Positions 34,890 through 46,024 are shown, counted from the first letter of the stretch. The stretch is DNA of 64,000 nt from Neoarius graeffei (GCF_027579695.1 NC_083587.1:35445732-35509731), one strand, 5' to 3'. A program made the numbers and translations. Notes: generated by a model not told the origin, from the letters alone.

Positions 34890-35870
34890 ACATTTCTTTT
34901 TATGCTCGAGAGTATTTTAATTGACTGTAAAACCAGCATTTCTCCAAATGCAGCGCTAAAATTAGCACAAAGCATTTAGAAAGCACTATAAAATAACTTA
35001 AAGCTTGTGCAGCGAGATAAGGGAGTGAAGAGAGTGAAGGATCGAGCTGTCGCTCCATGCTCATTATGCATCAGTTAAAATTATAGCAAGACACTGCATG
35101 TGAAATAGGCGCTGAGATAAAATTGTGCAATCAGCAAGAAAAATGTAAAGCAGCTACTGCTACAGCTAATGTTTTTTAAACATTTTTTTTCATTGTAGAT
35201 CATGCACTAATGCTATTCAGAGTGCGGTTTGGCAGATGACAGATGAAACAAGCAGTTTGCTGCTTTTGCTTCAGCTGCGGATAGGCTCTGACAACTGGCG
35301 AAGGAGGCGTAAAGGGGTAAATATTTTTGCAGACAGCAGGAAGTAGCAGCTATGAACAAAACTTCAGATCTGTCAGAGAATGTATGAAATTAATGTGTTA
35401 TTGATCCTTGAGAATGAGCTGTCAATAGAAAGAAACGGCAACAATATCAGTAATATCTGCTGCCTGCACTGCTGGAAATGAAGTGTTTGATTTGTAATTG
35501 CTCGTTTAATTACGGCGGTTCTGTGAAATAATAAATGTATTGATGATAAATTAACTGATATTAAAATAATAGAAATATTAGGGGAATATAACGTACATCC
35601 TCAGTCTAAGTCATGCATACACCTATTCACTCTTTTGCTCATACCTGCATATTTATGACGGAGCTTTTTGCTTTTTATTAAAAGAGACCGCACTTATTAT
35701 ACCCGGATAGCAAGGTTTCACCAAGAGCTGCACATTTTTCCATATCCACAGCAGCTACGACAATTTAATTGACCATTTAAGCTTGATAGGCTCTTACACT
35801 TCCTCTGCCCAGTTTAGTGTGGATAATGATGAGTAGCTGGAAATACTAGGTTTTATTTTTTTTCGCGGCC
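34890..35870. other. Intron, possible conserved non-coding block
   Basis: No transposon signature. 35040-35480 has balanced composition and homopolymer-poor sequence, unlike the surrounding repeats. Conservation cannot be judged from one sequence. Confidence 0.35.
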
Positions 35871-36042
35871 CGGTTTCCATCAAATTGTGCGCTCTGATTG
35901 GCTCACGAGCGGTCCGGAATCCTACGATACGGACCCCGGTTACGGACCTTTGGCGACTCGCTCGTTCACAACAACAAACATAGTAGCAATTTGTCAACAT
36001 TTATTTTCGCATTTCTCAGTATAATAGCATTAATTTTACAGC

Positions 36043-36382
36043 ATGGATAGCGATAACGACAGTGTTCACAGCAAAAGCGAGTTTTACTACCCTGATGAAG
36101 ATGAAATAAAAGAAAACATTTCAGGAGAAAGCCAAAAACCTGTAACTGTTGCTAACGCCGAGCAAATCCAGCAGTTTATTGAGGAGCAAAGGGCAAAAAA
36201 TACAACAAAAAAGACGACCTACGACCTCAATGTCTTTGGGAAGTTCTGTCGAAAGGTGGAAGACATACCTAATGATATTGCTGTGCAATCTTTTCATGTC
36301 CACAACAAAGAAAAATGGCGATGTGTATGAGCCATCCTCGCTCACATCTTTCCAGAGAAGTATCCAGCGCTATCTGAATCAG
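36043..36382 (+). pseudogene. Crypton/KIAA1958-like tyrosine-recombinase N-terminal fragment
   Basis: The ATG at 36043 opens an acidic start (MDSDNDSVHSKSEFYYPDED), then IQQFIEEQRAKNTTKKTTYD and NVFGKFCRKVEDIPNDI. Near 36280 the homology moves to another frame, which reads KKNGDVYEPSSLTSFQRSI and RYLNQ up to 36382. This pattern is the N-terminal SAM-like core of the Crypton-derived DUF3504/KIAA1958 group. The recombinase catalytic part (R-H-R-Y) is absent. CAG|GTTTGT at 36380-36388 could be a splice donor. One frame disruption and a missing C-terminus make it a relic or a deletion derivative. Confidence 0.6.
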
Positions 36383-36456
36383 GTTTGTTCTAAATATGGT
36401 TTCCTTTTCGGGCGCTCTCATTTTCTGTTAGAATTTGGTAAAGAAAAAAATTAATA

Positions 36457-36565
36457 TATTATTTACCAGCTTAAGGTCAGTCCGTATCATGAAATACCGT
36501 GACTTCGGCCCAGAGGCCTCGGTCAGTATTTCACAATACGGACCTCCCAGCTGGTAAATAATATA
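36457..36565. mobile_element. Long imperfect palindrome, probable transposon terminus
   Basis: The left arm begins ATATTATTTACCAGCTTAAG; the right arm is its inverse ending CCAGCTGGTAAATAATATA. Both arms contain TCCGTAT...TGAAATAC in opposite sense, around a GC-rich loop (CGGCCCAGAGGCCTCG). Arms are about 45 bases. ATACGGAC words also occur at about 35923-35950, left of the recombinase fragment, which suggests the two belong to one element. Confidence 0.6.
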
Positions 36566-36566
36566 C

Positions 36567-36609
<43 letters not shown>
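36567..36609. repeat. (TG)n(TA)n microsatellite
   Basis: Short TG run followed by TA run abutting the palindrome. Confidence 0.9.
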
Positions 36610-36612
<3 letters not shown>

Positions 36613-36957
36613 CATATGACTGCTGTGAAAGTAGACATTTTAGCATTCAGTCTGTTGGCCTCCCTCTGTAATTAGTCTGGACATGCCACTGGTCAGAAAG
36701 CTCTTTGTTTTACAGACAATTATTCATCTGCCACATGACATTACATGTGATGTGACCTCATACTTTTTTTCTTCCTCATAAAAGTGTTTACATCAGAACA
36801 ATTTACCCAAGGAGAAAAGGGATTACAGTACGGTTTACATGTCTAACAGCAAATGTTTAAGAAACTAATCTCTTACTATTTAAAAAGTTCAGGGTTTATA
36901 CTACCTTATCTTTCAGACCTATTCATTCTCTCTCTCCATTTCTATCTATTTCTTTCT

Positions 36958-37098
36958 CATCTCATCTCATCTCATCTCATTATCTGTAGCCGCTTTATCC
37001 TGTTCTACAGGGTCGCAGGCAAGCTGGAGCCTATCCCAGCTGACTATGGGCGAAAGGCGGGGTACACCCTGGACAAGTCGCCTGGTCATCACAGGGCT
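36958..37098 (-). repeat. 5'-truncated SINE with 13-bp target duplication
   Basis: 141-bp copy holding only the 3' end of the family. TCTATTTCTTTCT lies at 36945-36957 and 37099-37111. Confidence 0.92.
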
Positions 37099-37111
37099 TC
37101 TATTTCTTTCT

Positions 37112-38875
37112 TTCGCTCAGAAATTATGCTGTTATTTCTCTCTGAATTGTCAGTCCCTTTTGCTTTAGCGTTTCTAACCCCTGCCTTGATCGAATTGGCT
37201 CACTAATGAGGTTGCTATGGCGACATGCCGACAGGTGTACTCACAGTCAGTTGCACCCAGCACCCCTGAAAACCTCCCTCTCGTTTTTAAACCTACTGAA
37301 GTGAAAAGCAATGCTGCTCTCCCCTTGCTCTTTCTAAACAAAACATTCTGGTTTAGATTTTACATATGGCTGCCATGCACGTATGTGCTGACACAGCCTT
37401 GCTCATGTACTCACCTGTGTATCTTACATACATCTGGGAGATTAAAGAGACATTCATTAGATGGCACGTCAGGGACGTCAACATGGCTGTCTATCAAATT
37501 TTTCCTCCTGCATGAGAGCCCTAATTCCAGCAACACGCACTTAGAACTTCAGCTCCAGAACAAATGCAGCTCTGCCTGTGTAGTCAGTGTAAAATTAACC
37601 TTAATAAATACAGTTAGATAGATTCTTATTTAGTAGACACATGCCCAGGAATTGTATGGAACACCTTTCATTACATTAAAATCATTTATTTATTTATTTT
37701 ATAAAGCACTGAATACAAGATATGTAACAAGTAGAACTGATCACTGCAACAGAGGTACCATGGTATATCTGTCATAATGCACATTATTTGATTCATCACA
37801 AGGTGCTTGTTAATTTTCTAGAACAGCAGCATTTACGTACAGTAGTGCCTTGTATGGTAGACCCTCCAAACAATTTAAATTCATGATCAAGGAATTAAAA
37901 ATGTGTTATTTAACAATGAAAAACTTAAAAACATTGACAAATGTTACAGAGTCTCTTGCTTAGAGGACTTGCTTTGGGAAGTGAGGACATTTTGGCTGGT
38001 TGTCACTTCTTCAAAGGACTGTTTGAGGGTTAAGACTTAGTTTTCGGGATCAGGTTAGAATTAGGTTTTAGTTAGGGTTAGGATAAGGGCTGGGGTTAGG
38101 CATTTAGTTGTGATGGTTTAAATTAGGATACGGAGCTAAGGAATACATTATATCAATGAGTGTTACCACAAAGATAGAAGTACAAGAATGAGTGAGAGAG
38201 GAAAGGGATCGAGCCTGATATTTTATATACACTTTTTGCAGAAGGTTTGGTCATATCATTTGAAGTTTAAAAAAAAAAAGAAGCATGTATGTATAAGCAA
38301 AAGTAGTGATGCAGAAGAATCAGTGTATGTACACTTTATTACTGACTTCAAAACATTTTGCTTTCTTAAAATATTTAAGATTCTAATGCATTTAGAATAT
38401 TATTTCACATTTGTTCAGAAACCACATAAAATCCACCATCTTCAATTTATTTCCCTGTAGGAATGGGTTTGAATATACAAATATTAAGAAAAAAAAGAAT
38501 ATTATTTGAACAGTGGAATTGTCCCGACAGCCCTAGTCTCATTATTTAAGATATGCTCTTCAGACATGATCCACTTCTAAAACACAGCTCAAAAATGCAA
38601 TTTTAGTCCAATTGCTTTTGGAAATTTTATATCATGTAGACACAGACCTGAACGTATGTATACAGCATGGGAGAGCATGTAGAGCAAAGGTTTGAATATG
38701 CTTTACAAATCAAACTTACTTGCTTGCATAAATCTATGCTGGTTTGTTCTGGTCCCTGTCTACCTCTCCCCATGAGAGCTACTAACTAGGGAAGGTAAGA
38801 TTAGGGTTGTTTTAACACTTTATTTTTCTTTTTACAGTTTAATAATAATAATTTTTAAAAATCACCTTTCTGTGT

Positions 38876-38879
<4 letters not shown>
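37112..38879. other. Intron, no feature recognised
   Basis: AT-rich sequence. A short stretch of GGTTAG-like words at 38050-38100 resembles telomeric repeat only loosely. Confidence 0.45.

Positions 38880-38942
<63 letters not shown>
38880..38942. repeat. (TA)n microsatellite
   Basis: About 31 TA units directly left of a Tc1 element, consistent with TA-target preference. Confidence 0.95.
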
Positions 38943-38946
<4 letters not shown>

Positions 38947-39310
38947 CTCACACAATGGATATAAAAAGTGTACACACCCCATTAAAATTATAGGTTTTCT
39001 GATGTAAAATAAATGAGACCACGATAAATAATTTCAAAACTTTTCCCACCTTTAATGTGACCTATAACCTGTACAATTCAATTGAAAAATAAAAAATCTG
39101 TTAGAGGAAAAACACATAAAAAAAAAGACATACAATAAGCTGGTTGCATAAGTGTGCACACCCTTAAATTAATACTTTGTTGAAGCACCTTTTGATTTAA
39201 TTACAGCATTCATTCTTTTTGGGTTCACACCTGCCATCAGTTAAAATGACTCTGATTAACCTCAAATAAAGTTCAGACATTTACTAAGTTGCATCCTCCA
39301 GCAAAAGCCA

Positions 39311-40239
39311 TGGTTCGCAGAGAGCTTACAAAGCATCAAAGGGATCTCATTGTTGAAAGGTATCAGTCAGGAGAAGGGTAAAAAAAATTTCCACGCCATT
39401 AGATACATCATGGAGCACAGTGAAGACAGTCATCAAGAAGTGGAGAAAATATGGGACAACAGTGACATTACCGAGAACTGGACGTCCCTCCAAAATTGAT
39501 AAAGACAAGACAAAAACTGGTCAGGGAGGCTGCCAAGAGGCCGACAGCAACACTGAAGTAGCTGCAGGAATTTCTGGTAAGTACTGGTTGTGTACTACAT
39601 GTAACAACAATCTCCCATATTCTCCATATTTCTGGACTATGAGGTAGGGTCAAAGAAAAACATCCAGGCCCGGCTAAATTTTGTAAAAAAAAAAAAATAC
39701 ATCAACTCTCCCAAAAGCATGTGGGAAAATGTGTGATGGTCTGATGAAACCAAGGTTGCACTTCTTGACCACAATTCCAAAAGGTATGTTTGGCACAAAA
39801 CAACACTGCACATCACCAAAAGAACCCCATACCCACGGTGAAGCATGGTGGTGGCAGCATCATGTTTTGGGGTTGTTTTTCTTCAGCTGGAACAGGGGCT
39901 TTAGTCAAGGTGGACAGAATTATGAACAGTTTTACTGTAAATACCAGTCAATTTTGGCCCAAAACCTCCAAGTGTCTGCTAGAAAGCTGAAGGTGAAGAG
40001 GAATTTCATCTTTCAGCACGACAATGACCCCAAAAAAGTTTTAGAATGGCCCAGCCAGATCCCAGATCTAAATCAAATTGAAAATCTGTGGGGTGACCTG
40101 AAGATGGCTGTGCACAAGAGACGCCCTCACAATCTGACAGATTTGGAGTGCTTTTGCAAGGAAGAGTGGGCAAATGTTGCCAAGTCTAGATGTGGCAGGC
40201 TGACATACTCCTACCCAAAAATACTAAATGGTGTGTAGA
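39311..40239 (+). pseudogene. Tc1-like transposase pseudogene
   Basis: It begins MVRRELTKHQRDLIVERYQS (39311), followed by a stop and frame changes. KTVIKKWRKYGTTVTLPRTG and GRPSKI mark the DNA-binding half. [29 protein letters not shown] and PDLNQIENLWGDLKM mark the catalytic half in scattered frames. The second and third acidic positions are still recognisable, but stops and frameshifts make it dead. Confidence 0.85.
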
Positions 40240-41865
40240 GATGGATTGCCATGCCGTAGCCATAGTAATCATTTATGAACTATCTTCTCCCTTTCACTGT
40301 ACAGCATTGAATACACCAATCCCTGTACTCGATGCCATGTTCTATCTCCGCCCTTTCTTCTGATTCCCTGTAATGGTATTGGATACAGAGATGATATCGG
40401 ATACCAAATACAGTGACGTCACGACTGTGCTTTAAACCCACGTCGGAATCGAAATTCTTTCTCTCTGGTGGTGGGTTTCCACGCGTGAAAGAGACGTCGT
40501 TGCATCTGTGCTACAGGAGAACAAAGGACAAAGAACGAGCTATTGGTACAGGACCTTTAGTCAAAGTTCAATGTATTTGATCTTCACATAGTTGCAGTAA
40601 TAACTGAACTGGTTAGTTACTGCAGCCCACGCAGTATTTTAAAGAGAAAAGGCAACCGGATCCCTTTTCCCTTTCGCAATGTCGACGAACTACAAACAAG
40701 ATTCCTTCCAGATCATCGGATGACCGACAGGACACCGAAGATCTTCAGCTGACAAGCTGTAAAAGTAAAAGGAACAGAACTGTTTTCTCCCTGGACCTGC
40801 ACTCCACGCTGTCTTCGGATAACAGACGGCACACTTTCAGTCGCCAAGCAAGAGCAATCTCAAGTAAGGCTGGCATCTGGGCAATTGTCAGTCTTAGTTG
40901 TGGCTAGTTAATGTGAAGAGTGTTGTTTATTTGCATTCATTCATGGTTTAAATGTACGCATTTTGATTCACATGAAAGTCAGTCTTAGACCGCGTGTTGT
41001 TTGATTTACTTTGTTACTATCTGTATTTAGTTAGATAGTGCATGCGTTCTCTCTCTCACTCTTTTTAACTCCCTCCATCGCACTACACTCCTCAACATTG
41101 GGATTTCAGGAGTAGCTAAGGGTTGAGTAGAAGTTTAGCTGGACTAGTTTTAAGCTACAGTCTCCCTCTCTCTCCCTCCCTCGTGCACTCTCCTTGTTGC
41201 CCATCCCCCTTTAGGCGAGGCCTAGCACAGGGCTCGCGCATTCCACTCACATACTCACACACACACTCTCTCTCACACAAACGCACACCCTTACACACAC
41301 CCTCTCACACATGCACGCACTCACACAGACACACAAACACGTGATTTCCCTCTCACATTTTAACATCCACTTGCCCCCACACTGTAAACTTGCATATAGC
41401 TTATTACTTCTGATCACCATTAGTGCCTTAGTTATCATATACACTACTGATTATCACCTGTATACATTGTATAACCATTTATATTGAATTATTCCTTGGC
41501 TGCTATTGTTGCTATATCTGATCAGTATTAGTTTGCTAATTCGTGTCAGCTATTTCAATAAATGGTATCTTTGGAATAAACTGTGTCCTGTCTATTGCTA
41601 CAACATTCACTGAGTGCCAACCTCTGCCAAACTTCTAATTGCCTTCGTCCATTTGGTTATTATATGAATGTTATAGATCTAGAGTAAATGTATTACATTA
41701 ATGATACAATACTAACTAAAACTATAGCAATATCACCACTAAGTTATTCCATTGATTTTAATAGTTTGGCTATAAACTATTAGACACTTGAATTAATGAT
41801 TAATGAATTTATGAGACTGATCCCTTTTTACATGAGACTGATTTGATAAGCCTATTGCACCTACA
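40234..41865 (+). mobile_element. LTR-like insert (1.6 kb) inside a Tc1 element
   Basis: The insert starts TGTAGAGATGG and ends GCACCTACA, giving TG...CA ends with short inverted TGTAG/CTACA termini. GGTG lies on both sides (40230-40233, 41866-41869), a 4-bp duplication; the left and right flanks rejoin as Tc1 sequence. Two AATAAA signals lie at about 41559 and 41574, and a donor-like CTCAAGTAAGG near 40859. No coding frame is visible, so it is a long solo LTR or a non-autonomous LTR element. CT- and CA-rich tracts fill 41040-41340. Confidence 0.65.
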
Positions 41866-42339
41866 GGTGTAATTAAATCAAAAGGCACTTCAACAAAGTA
41901 TTAGTTTAAGGGTGTGCACACTTATGCAACCAGCTTATTGTACATTTTTTATGTTTTATGTTTTTCTCCCTAACAGATCTGTTTGCTTTTCAATTGAACT
42001 GTACAGGTTATAGGTCACATTAAAGGTGGGAAAAATTTTTAAATTATTTATTGTGGTCTTATTTTTTACATCAGAAAAACCTATCATTTTAACCGGGTGT
42101 GTATACTTTTTATATCCACTGTATTTTGTCTGAAAAATATGAGTTTTTCAACACGAGAAGATAAACTTCATATCTTCAAGCCAAAGTGTGATTGTTCTTT
42201 TTATTATATCCCCTTCGGACATAATGTGTACAATTGTAGACATGAAGTTACATAGCATTTTTCCTTGTGTCCAAAGGGGATACAGACACGTTCACAAACA
42301 AAAAGTACCCAGATTTATCAAAACAATTTATCTTCAAAT

Positions 42340-42366
<27 letters not shown>
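42340..42366. repeat. (CA)n microsatellite
   Basis: CA run followed by TA units. Confidence 0.9.
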
Positions 42367-42373
<7 letters not shown>

Positions 42374-42382
42374 TAATTACAC

Positions 42383-42445
42383 AGTAGTGTGCAAAAGTCT
42401 TCGGCACATGTAAAGAAATGCTGTAGACCAAAAATGGCTTAAAAA
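42383..42445. mobile_element. Tc1-like terminal repeat fragment
   Basis: ACAGTAGTGTGCAAAAGTCT and TAAAGAAATGCTGTAGACC are typical of another Tc1-type end. Only this end remains, cut off by the hAT-like sequence that follows. Confidence 0.55.
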
Positions 42446-43005
42446 CAGGGCTTTGAACCAGAATTTTTTTCCTATTGGTTCGTTCTGAACAGAAACGGAA
42501 TTTTAACGTTTCCGGTTTTGGGTTCCACCATTAAATAGACGTTCCCGAACCGGTTAGAACAAAAAAATTTCGTTCCCGGAATGGTTAATTACGTTCCCTG
42601 TCAGCTGTTTAACAAATGGCTATAAAATTATTTCTCTGTCTCATCCAGCTTAAGCCAAATGTAGGCTAATTCTATTACAACCTTCATTAAATAAGACAAG
42701 AAATAATTCAAAACAATTATTATTTCAAATGTTGGCGATTTGGATTCTCAGTATGTCTTCCCATCTACACAAACAGAAAAAGTGCCAAAAATGAAAGATA
42801 ATTCGTTTAGTGTGTTACCAAAGGCTAGTCAGGCCCTATGCATTGATAGGCTAACAGAGGTTAACGTCATTTAATGTTCGCGAGCCTCTCATTAACGTGG
42901 ACAAATATACTGATATCGTGTTTGAAATTGACGTTTTTGAATAACGATAGACTGCAATATTTACCTCTTATTTAAGATGTGGAGACATGATAGTAGTCCA
43001 CCCTC
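42446..43005. mobile_element. hAT-like transposon end
   Basis: It starts CAGGGCTTTGAACC, a hAT-style terminus, followed by GTTCCCGAACCGGTTAGAAC and other GGTTC/GAACC subterminal words. The opposite end and a transposase are not found here. Right limit approximate. Confidence 0.5.
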
Positions 43006-43009
43006 CCCT

Positions 43010-43745
43010 TAGCAAAAAGAAGTTTATTCAAGTGTACTATGAGTATACTTATTTTTTACTAAAACTGCAGAAGTATACTTGAAGTTGACTTTTTATAAAC
43101 TATATTTTATATACTTAAGAATAGTATAGTGAAGTATACTTGGCTTATACTGAAAAGTATAAATAAAAGTCTAAGACTAAGTACATTAATACTAAGACTT
43201 ATACTTTAATACTAAAACGTATACTTTAGTATACTTTTCACGTTTTTCTGCCACAAAGTACTAATACTTAGTATATCTTGCTCCAAGTGTATAATAAGGT
43301 CAAGTCATTGACTCATGCTTAACATTTAATTTATATATTAATATAATATAATGCTGGAGTTTAAAACTTTACAGTATATAGTATGTGTGCTCAATTGCAT
43401 TATCTTTATGTACCTTAAAATCATACACAAAAACAGAAAAACTTTTGACTTGATCAATTTCTCCAGTAAGGAAGGACTTGATTTCATAGGTCTTTATTTT
43501 TGAAATGTTTGAAAATATATCAAACTTGTTTTCAACATTCTGTCTTGTGATTTTGTAAATGCATCACACTCTTGTGTACATACAGTATGAGTAAACTTTA
43601 AGAATACATTAAGGAGTATATTTCCAGTATATAAATAGTAAGCTACAAGTAATATGCCAAGCAAACTTAAAGTATAACAAGTAAACTAGTGAAATAACCA
43701 ACGTTTATAACAGTATACTTAAAGTATACAATAATAAACTAAAAA
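43010..43745. repeat. AT-rich element with many AGTATACTT words
   Basis: Short AGTATA/TATACT words (palindromic AGTATACT core) recur more than ten times in both orientations across the interval. Probably a MITE with subterminal repeats; superfamily unknown. The LINE at 43771 lies next to or inside it, because similar sequence (CAGTATACATATAC) resumes at about 45012. Confidence 0.5.
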
Positions 43746-43770
43746 TAGGGACTTGAAGTATGTAACCAAG

Positions 43771-44940
43771 GGGTGTTGTCTCGTCTCGTCTTCTTCCGCT
43801 TTATCCGGGACCGGGTCGCGGAGGCAGCAGTCTAAGCAGGGAAGCCCAAACTTCCCTTTCCCCAGACACCTCGGCCAGCTCCTCGGGAAGAACACCGAGG
43901 CGTTCCCAGGCCAGCCGAGAGACATAGTCCCTCCAGCGTGTCCTGGGTTTTCCCCGGGGCCTCCTCCCGGGGGGACATGCCTGGAACACCTCCCCAGGGA
44001 GGCGTCCAGGAGGCATCCGAAAAAGATGCCCGAGCCACCTCAGCTGATTCCTCTCGATGTGGAGCAGCAGCGGCTCTACTCCGAGCTCCTCCCGAGTGAC
44101 TGTGCTTCTCACCCTATCTCTAAGGGAGCGCCCAGCCACCCTGCGAAGGAAACTCATTTCGGCCGCTTGTATCCGCGATCTTGTCCTTTCGGTCATTACC
44201 CAAAGCTCATGACCATAGGTGAGAGTCGGAACGTAGATCGACCGGTAAATTGAGAGCTTCGCCTTTTGGCTCAGCTCCTTCTTCACCACAACGGACCGGT
44301 AAAGCGACCGCATCACTGCGGAGGCTGCACCGATCCGCCTGTCGATCTCACGCTCCATCCTTCCCTCACTCGTGAACAAGATCCCGAGATACTTAAACTC
44401 CTCCACTTGAGGCAGAACTTCTCCACCAACCTGGAGAGGGCAAGCCACCCTTTTCCGGTCGAGAACCATGGCCTCGGACTTGGAGGTGCTGATTCTCATC
44501 CCAGCCGCTTCACACTCGACTGCAAACCGCCCCAGTGCATGCTGAAGGTCCTGGTTTGAAGAAGCCAACAGGACAACATCATCCGCAAAAAGCAGAGATG
44601 AAATCCTGTGGTTCCCAAACAGGATTCCTTCTGGCCCCTGGCTGCGCCTAGAAATTCTGTCCATAAAAATTATGAACAGAACCGGTGACAAAGGGCAGCC
44701 CTGCCGGAGTCCAACATGCACTGGGAACAGGTCTGACTTACTGCCGGCAATGCGAACCAGACTCCTGCTCCGTTCGTACAGGGACTGGACAGCCCTTAGC
44801 AAAGAGCCCCGAACCCCATACTCCCGAAGCACCCCCCACAGAATACTACGGGGGACACGGTCAAATGCCTTCTCCAGATCCACAAAGCACATGTGGACTG
44901 GTTGGGCAAACTCCCATGAACCCTCGAGCACCCTATGAAG
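43771..44940 (-). mobile_element. 5'-truncated RTE/Rex-type LINE
   Basis: The 3' end (plus strand 43780-43806) carries a short GACGA repeat next to GCGGAAGAAGACGAGACGAG in element sense. The 5' side stops abruptly at about 44940 within the reverse-transcriptase frame. AAGGGGT near 43768-43774 and 44938-44944 may be the target duplication. Confidence 0.75.
43801..44931 (-). CDS. Reverse transcriptase of RTE/Rex-type LINE, C-terminal 376 residues
   Basis: An uninterrupted frame encodes most of the RT palm/fingers and the thumb-side tail of a non-LTR retrotransposon. VHMCFVDLEKAFDRVP holds the first catalytic Asp motif; GLRQGCPLSPVLFIIFMDRI and LLFADDVVLL follow, the latter with the DD pair (FADD). 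EEFKYLGILFTSEG is the next RT block, and the tail has RWLGHLFRMPPGRLPGEVF and ends LLRLLPPRPGPG with a stop. The endonuclease domain and RT start are lost by 5' truncation, and the ATG used here is internal. The absence of stops or frameshifts over 1.1 kb implies a recent insertion. I recall this tail from fish Rex3/RTE annotations; the clade name is less certain than the RT call. Confidence 0.85.
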   Translation of the reverse strand: MLEGSWEFAQPVHMCFVDLEKAFDRVPRSILWGVLREYGVRGSLLRAVQSLYERSRSLVRIAGSKSDLFPVHVGLRQGCPLSPVLFIIFMDRISRRSQGPEGILFGNHRISSLLFADDVVLLASSNQDLQHALGRFAVECEAAGMRISTSKSEAMVLDRKRVACPLQVGGEVLPQVEEFKYLGILFTSEGRMEREIDRRIGAASAVMRSLYRSVVVKKELSQKAKLSIYRSIYVPTLTYGHELWVMTERTRSRIQAAEMSFLRRVAGRSLRDRVRSTVTREELGVEPLLLHIERNQLRWLGHLFRMPPGRLPGEVFQACPPGRRPRGKPRTRWRDYVSRLAWERLGVLPEELAEVSGEREVWASLLRLLPPRPGPG

Positions 44941-45092
44941 GGGTTTACTAAACGTGTAATTTCACATAAAATTTATAAACATAATTATCTGAGTTTTTAA
45001 TTTACATTTACAGTATACATATACAAACTTAATGAATTTAATGAAAGGTGTTCCATACAATTCCTCATTAAACATTGGAGTTTCTTATTATA

Positions 45093-45225
45093 TAGAATAG
45101 AATGCCTTTATTGTCACTGCACAAATGTACAACGAAATTTAGTTCATCCTAGGAGAACAAAGCTGCTGCGTACTTGTGCGCTGCCACTCTTGGGCACTTC
45201 AGCCCAAGGCCGTCCCATGTTAACC
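45093..45225. repeat. SINE-like fragment
   Basis: It contains CCTTTATTGTCACTGCAC and ACAACGAAATTTAG, a common fish repeat motif. It is followed by CTTCAGCCCAAGGCCG, the module also used as the alternative SINE tail at 47998-48200 and 62300-62340. Confidence 0.5.
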
Positions 45226-45509
45226 TAGTATGCCATAATACTATCTATATAGTAATGGATTTTGTAAGCGGTCCTTCTGGCATTAACTTAATATTTTTCA
45301 TTTTAAGTTGCTCAAGCTGTCATGGTGATGAAACACAACAGTAGCATTTTGATGTTGTTGTTTTTTTTTTTTTGGCTACAAACTGACTCTGTAGTGGAAA
45401 ATGGAAAGTGTGGAATGTTTCCAGAACCTGCACCAGCACTTTGCTGGTTGAAAGTGTCTAAACAAATCTCCAAGCAGTCCCCCCACACCCCTCTTCTTTG
45501 GTTTTCTTA

Positions 45510-46019
45510 AGGCCAATTTATGCTGACAACGCAGTCCTCGCAGACGGCGTCTGCGTAGCCCCCCCTTCGCAGACGCTCTGCGCGCACCTCCCAAAAATTG
45601 TGACCACCGCAGAAGCCTCGCAGACAGCGTCGCAGACAAGAGGGCTCTGATTGGTCCACTCTGCATCCGCTGTACACGCACTTCCGCTTCCCTACTTTCC
45701 CGGTTTGGTTTGTTTTCACGACCGCCATTTTTAAAAACACGAGTGAAGACGGAGCAGCACGAAGAGTGGTTGATCGAGGAAGTGAGGAAGTACGTACATC
45801 TATACGACTCCAGTTCTAGTCATTATAAGTAACCGGAGGATAAACACTCCACTAATCACACCCACCAACTACTCCTAGCGATTTCGTGACTTCACGCCCC
45901 CTTGCGTTGTGGCGGTGAATAACATCGCGCACGCCTATTACTCCCCGCTCAACAATAAATTACAACTGTCTGCGAAAAGCTATCTGCGAAAGCCTTGTCG
46001 CAAGGGCATCCAGAGGCCC
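45510..46019 (+). mobile_element. Harbinger-like deletion derivative with MADF fragment
   Basis: TTA lies at 45507-45509 and 46020-46022, and the ends AGGCC/GGCCC are short inverted repeats. GC-rich promoter-like sequence leads into codons 45743-45832 that translate QHEEWLIEEVRKYVHLYDSS then SSHYK and a stop. That is the beginning of a MADF/Myb-SANT-like DNA-binding domain, as in the accessory protein of PIF/Harbinger elements. There is no ATG, and the transposase is gone. Confidence 0.55.
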
Positions 46020-46024
46020 TTACC

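Larger units (their letters stand above)
38953..42121 (+). mobile_element. Tc1-like element split by a long LTR-like insert
   Basis: The left repeat has GGATATAAAAAGTGTACACA (38957), the right its inverse TGTATACTTTTTATATCC; TA follows at 42122. The ends match over about 200 bases, down to an inner motif GGTTGCATAAGTGTGCACAC (39143) mirrored at about 41914. Without the insert at 40234-41865 the element would be about 1.5 kb, normal for Tc1. Confidence 0.85.

Noticed and set aside
38050..38100. Interstitial telomeric repeat
   Set aside because: Only loose GGTTAG-like words, not a TTAGGG array.
43753..44253. Plus-strand frame of 166 codons
   Set aside because: Shadow of the LINE reverse transcriptase on the opposite strand.
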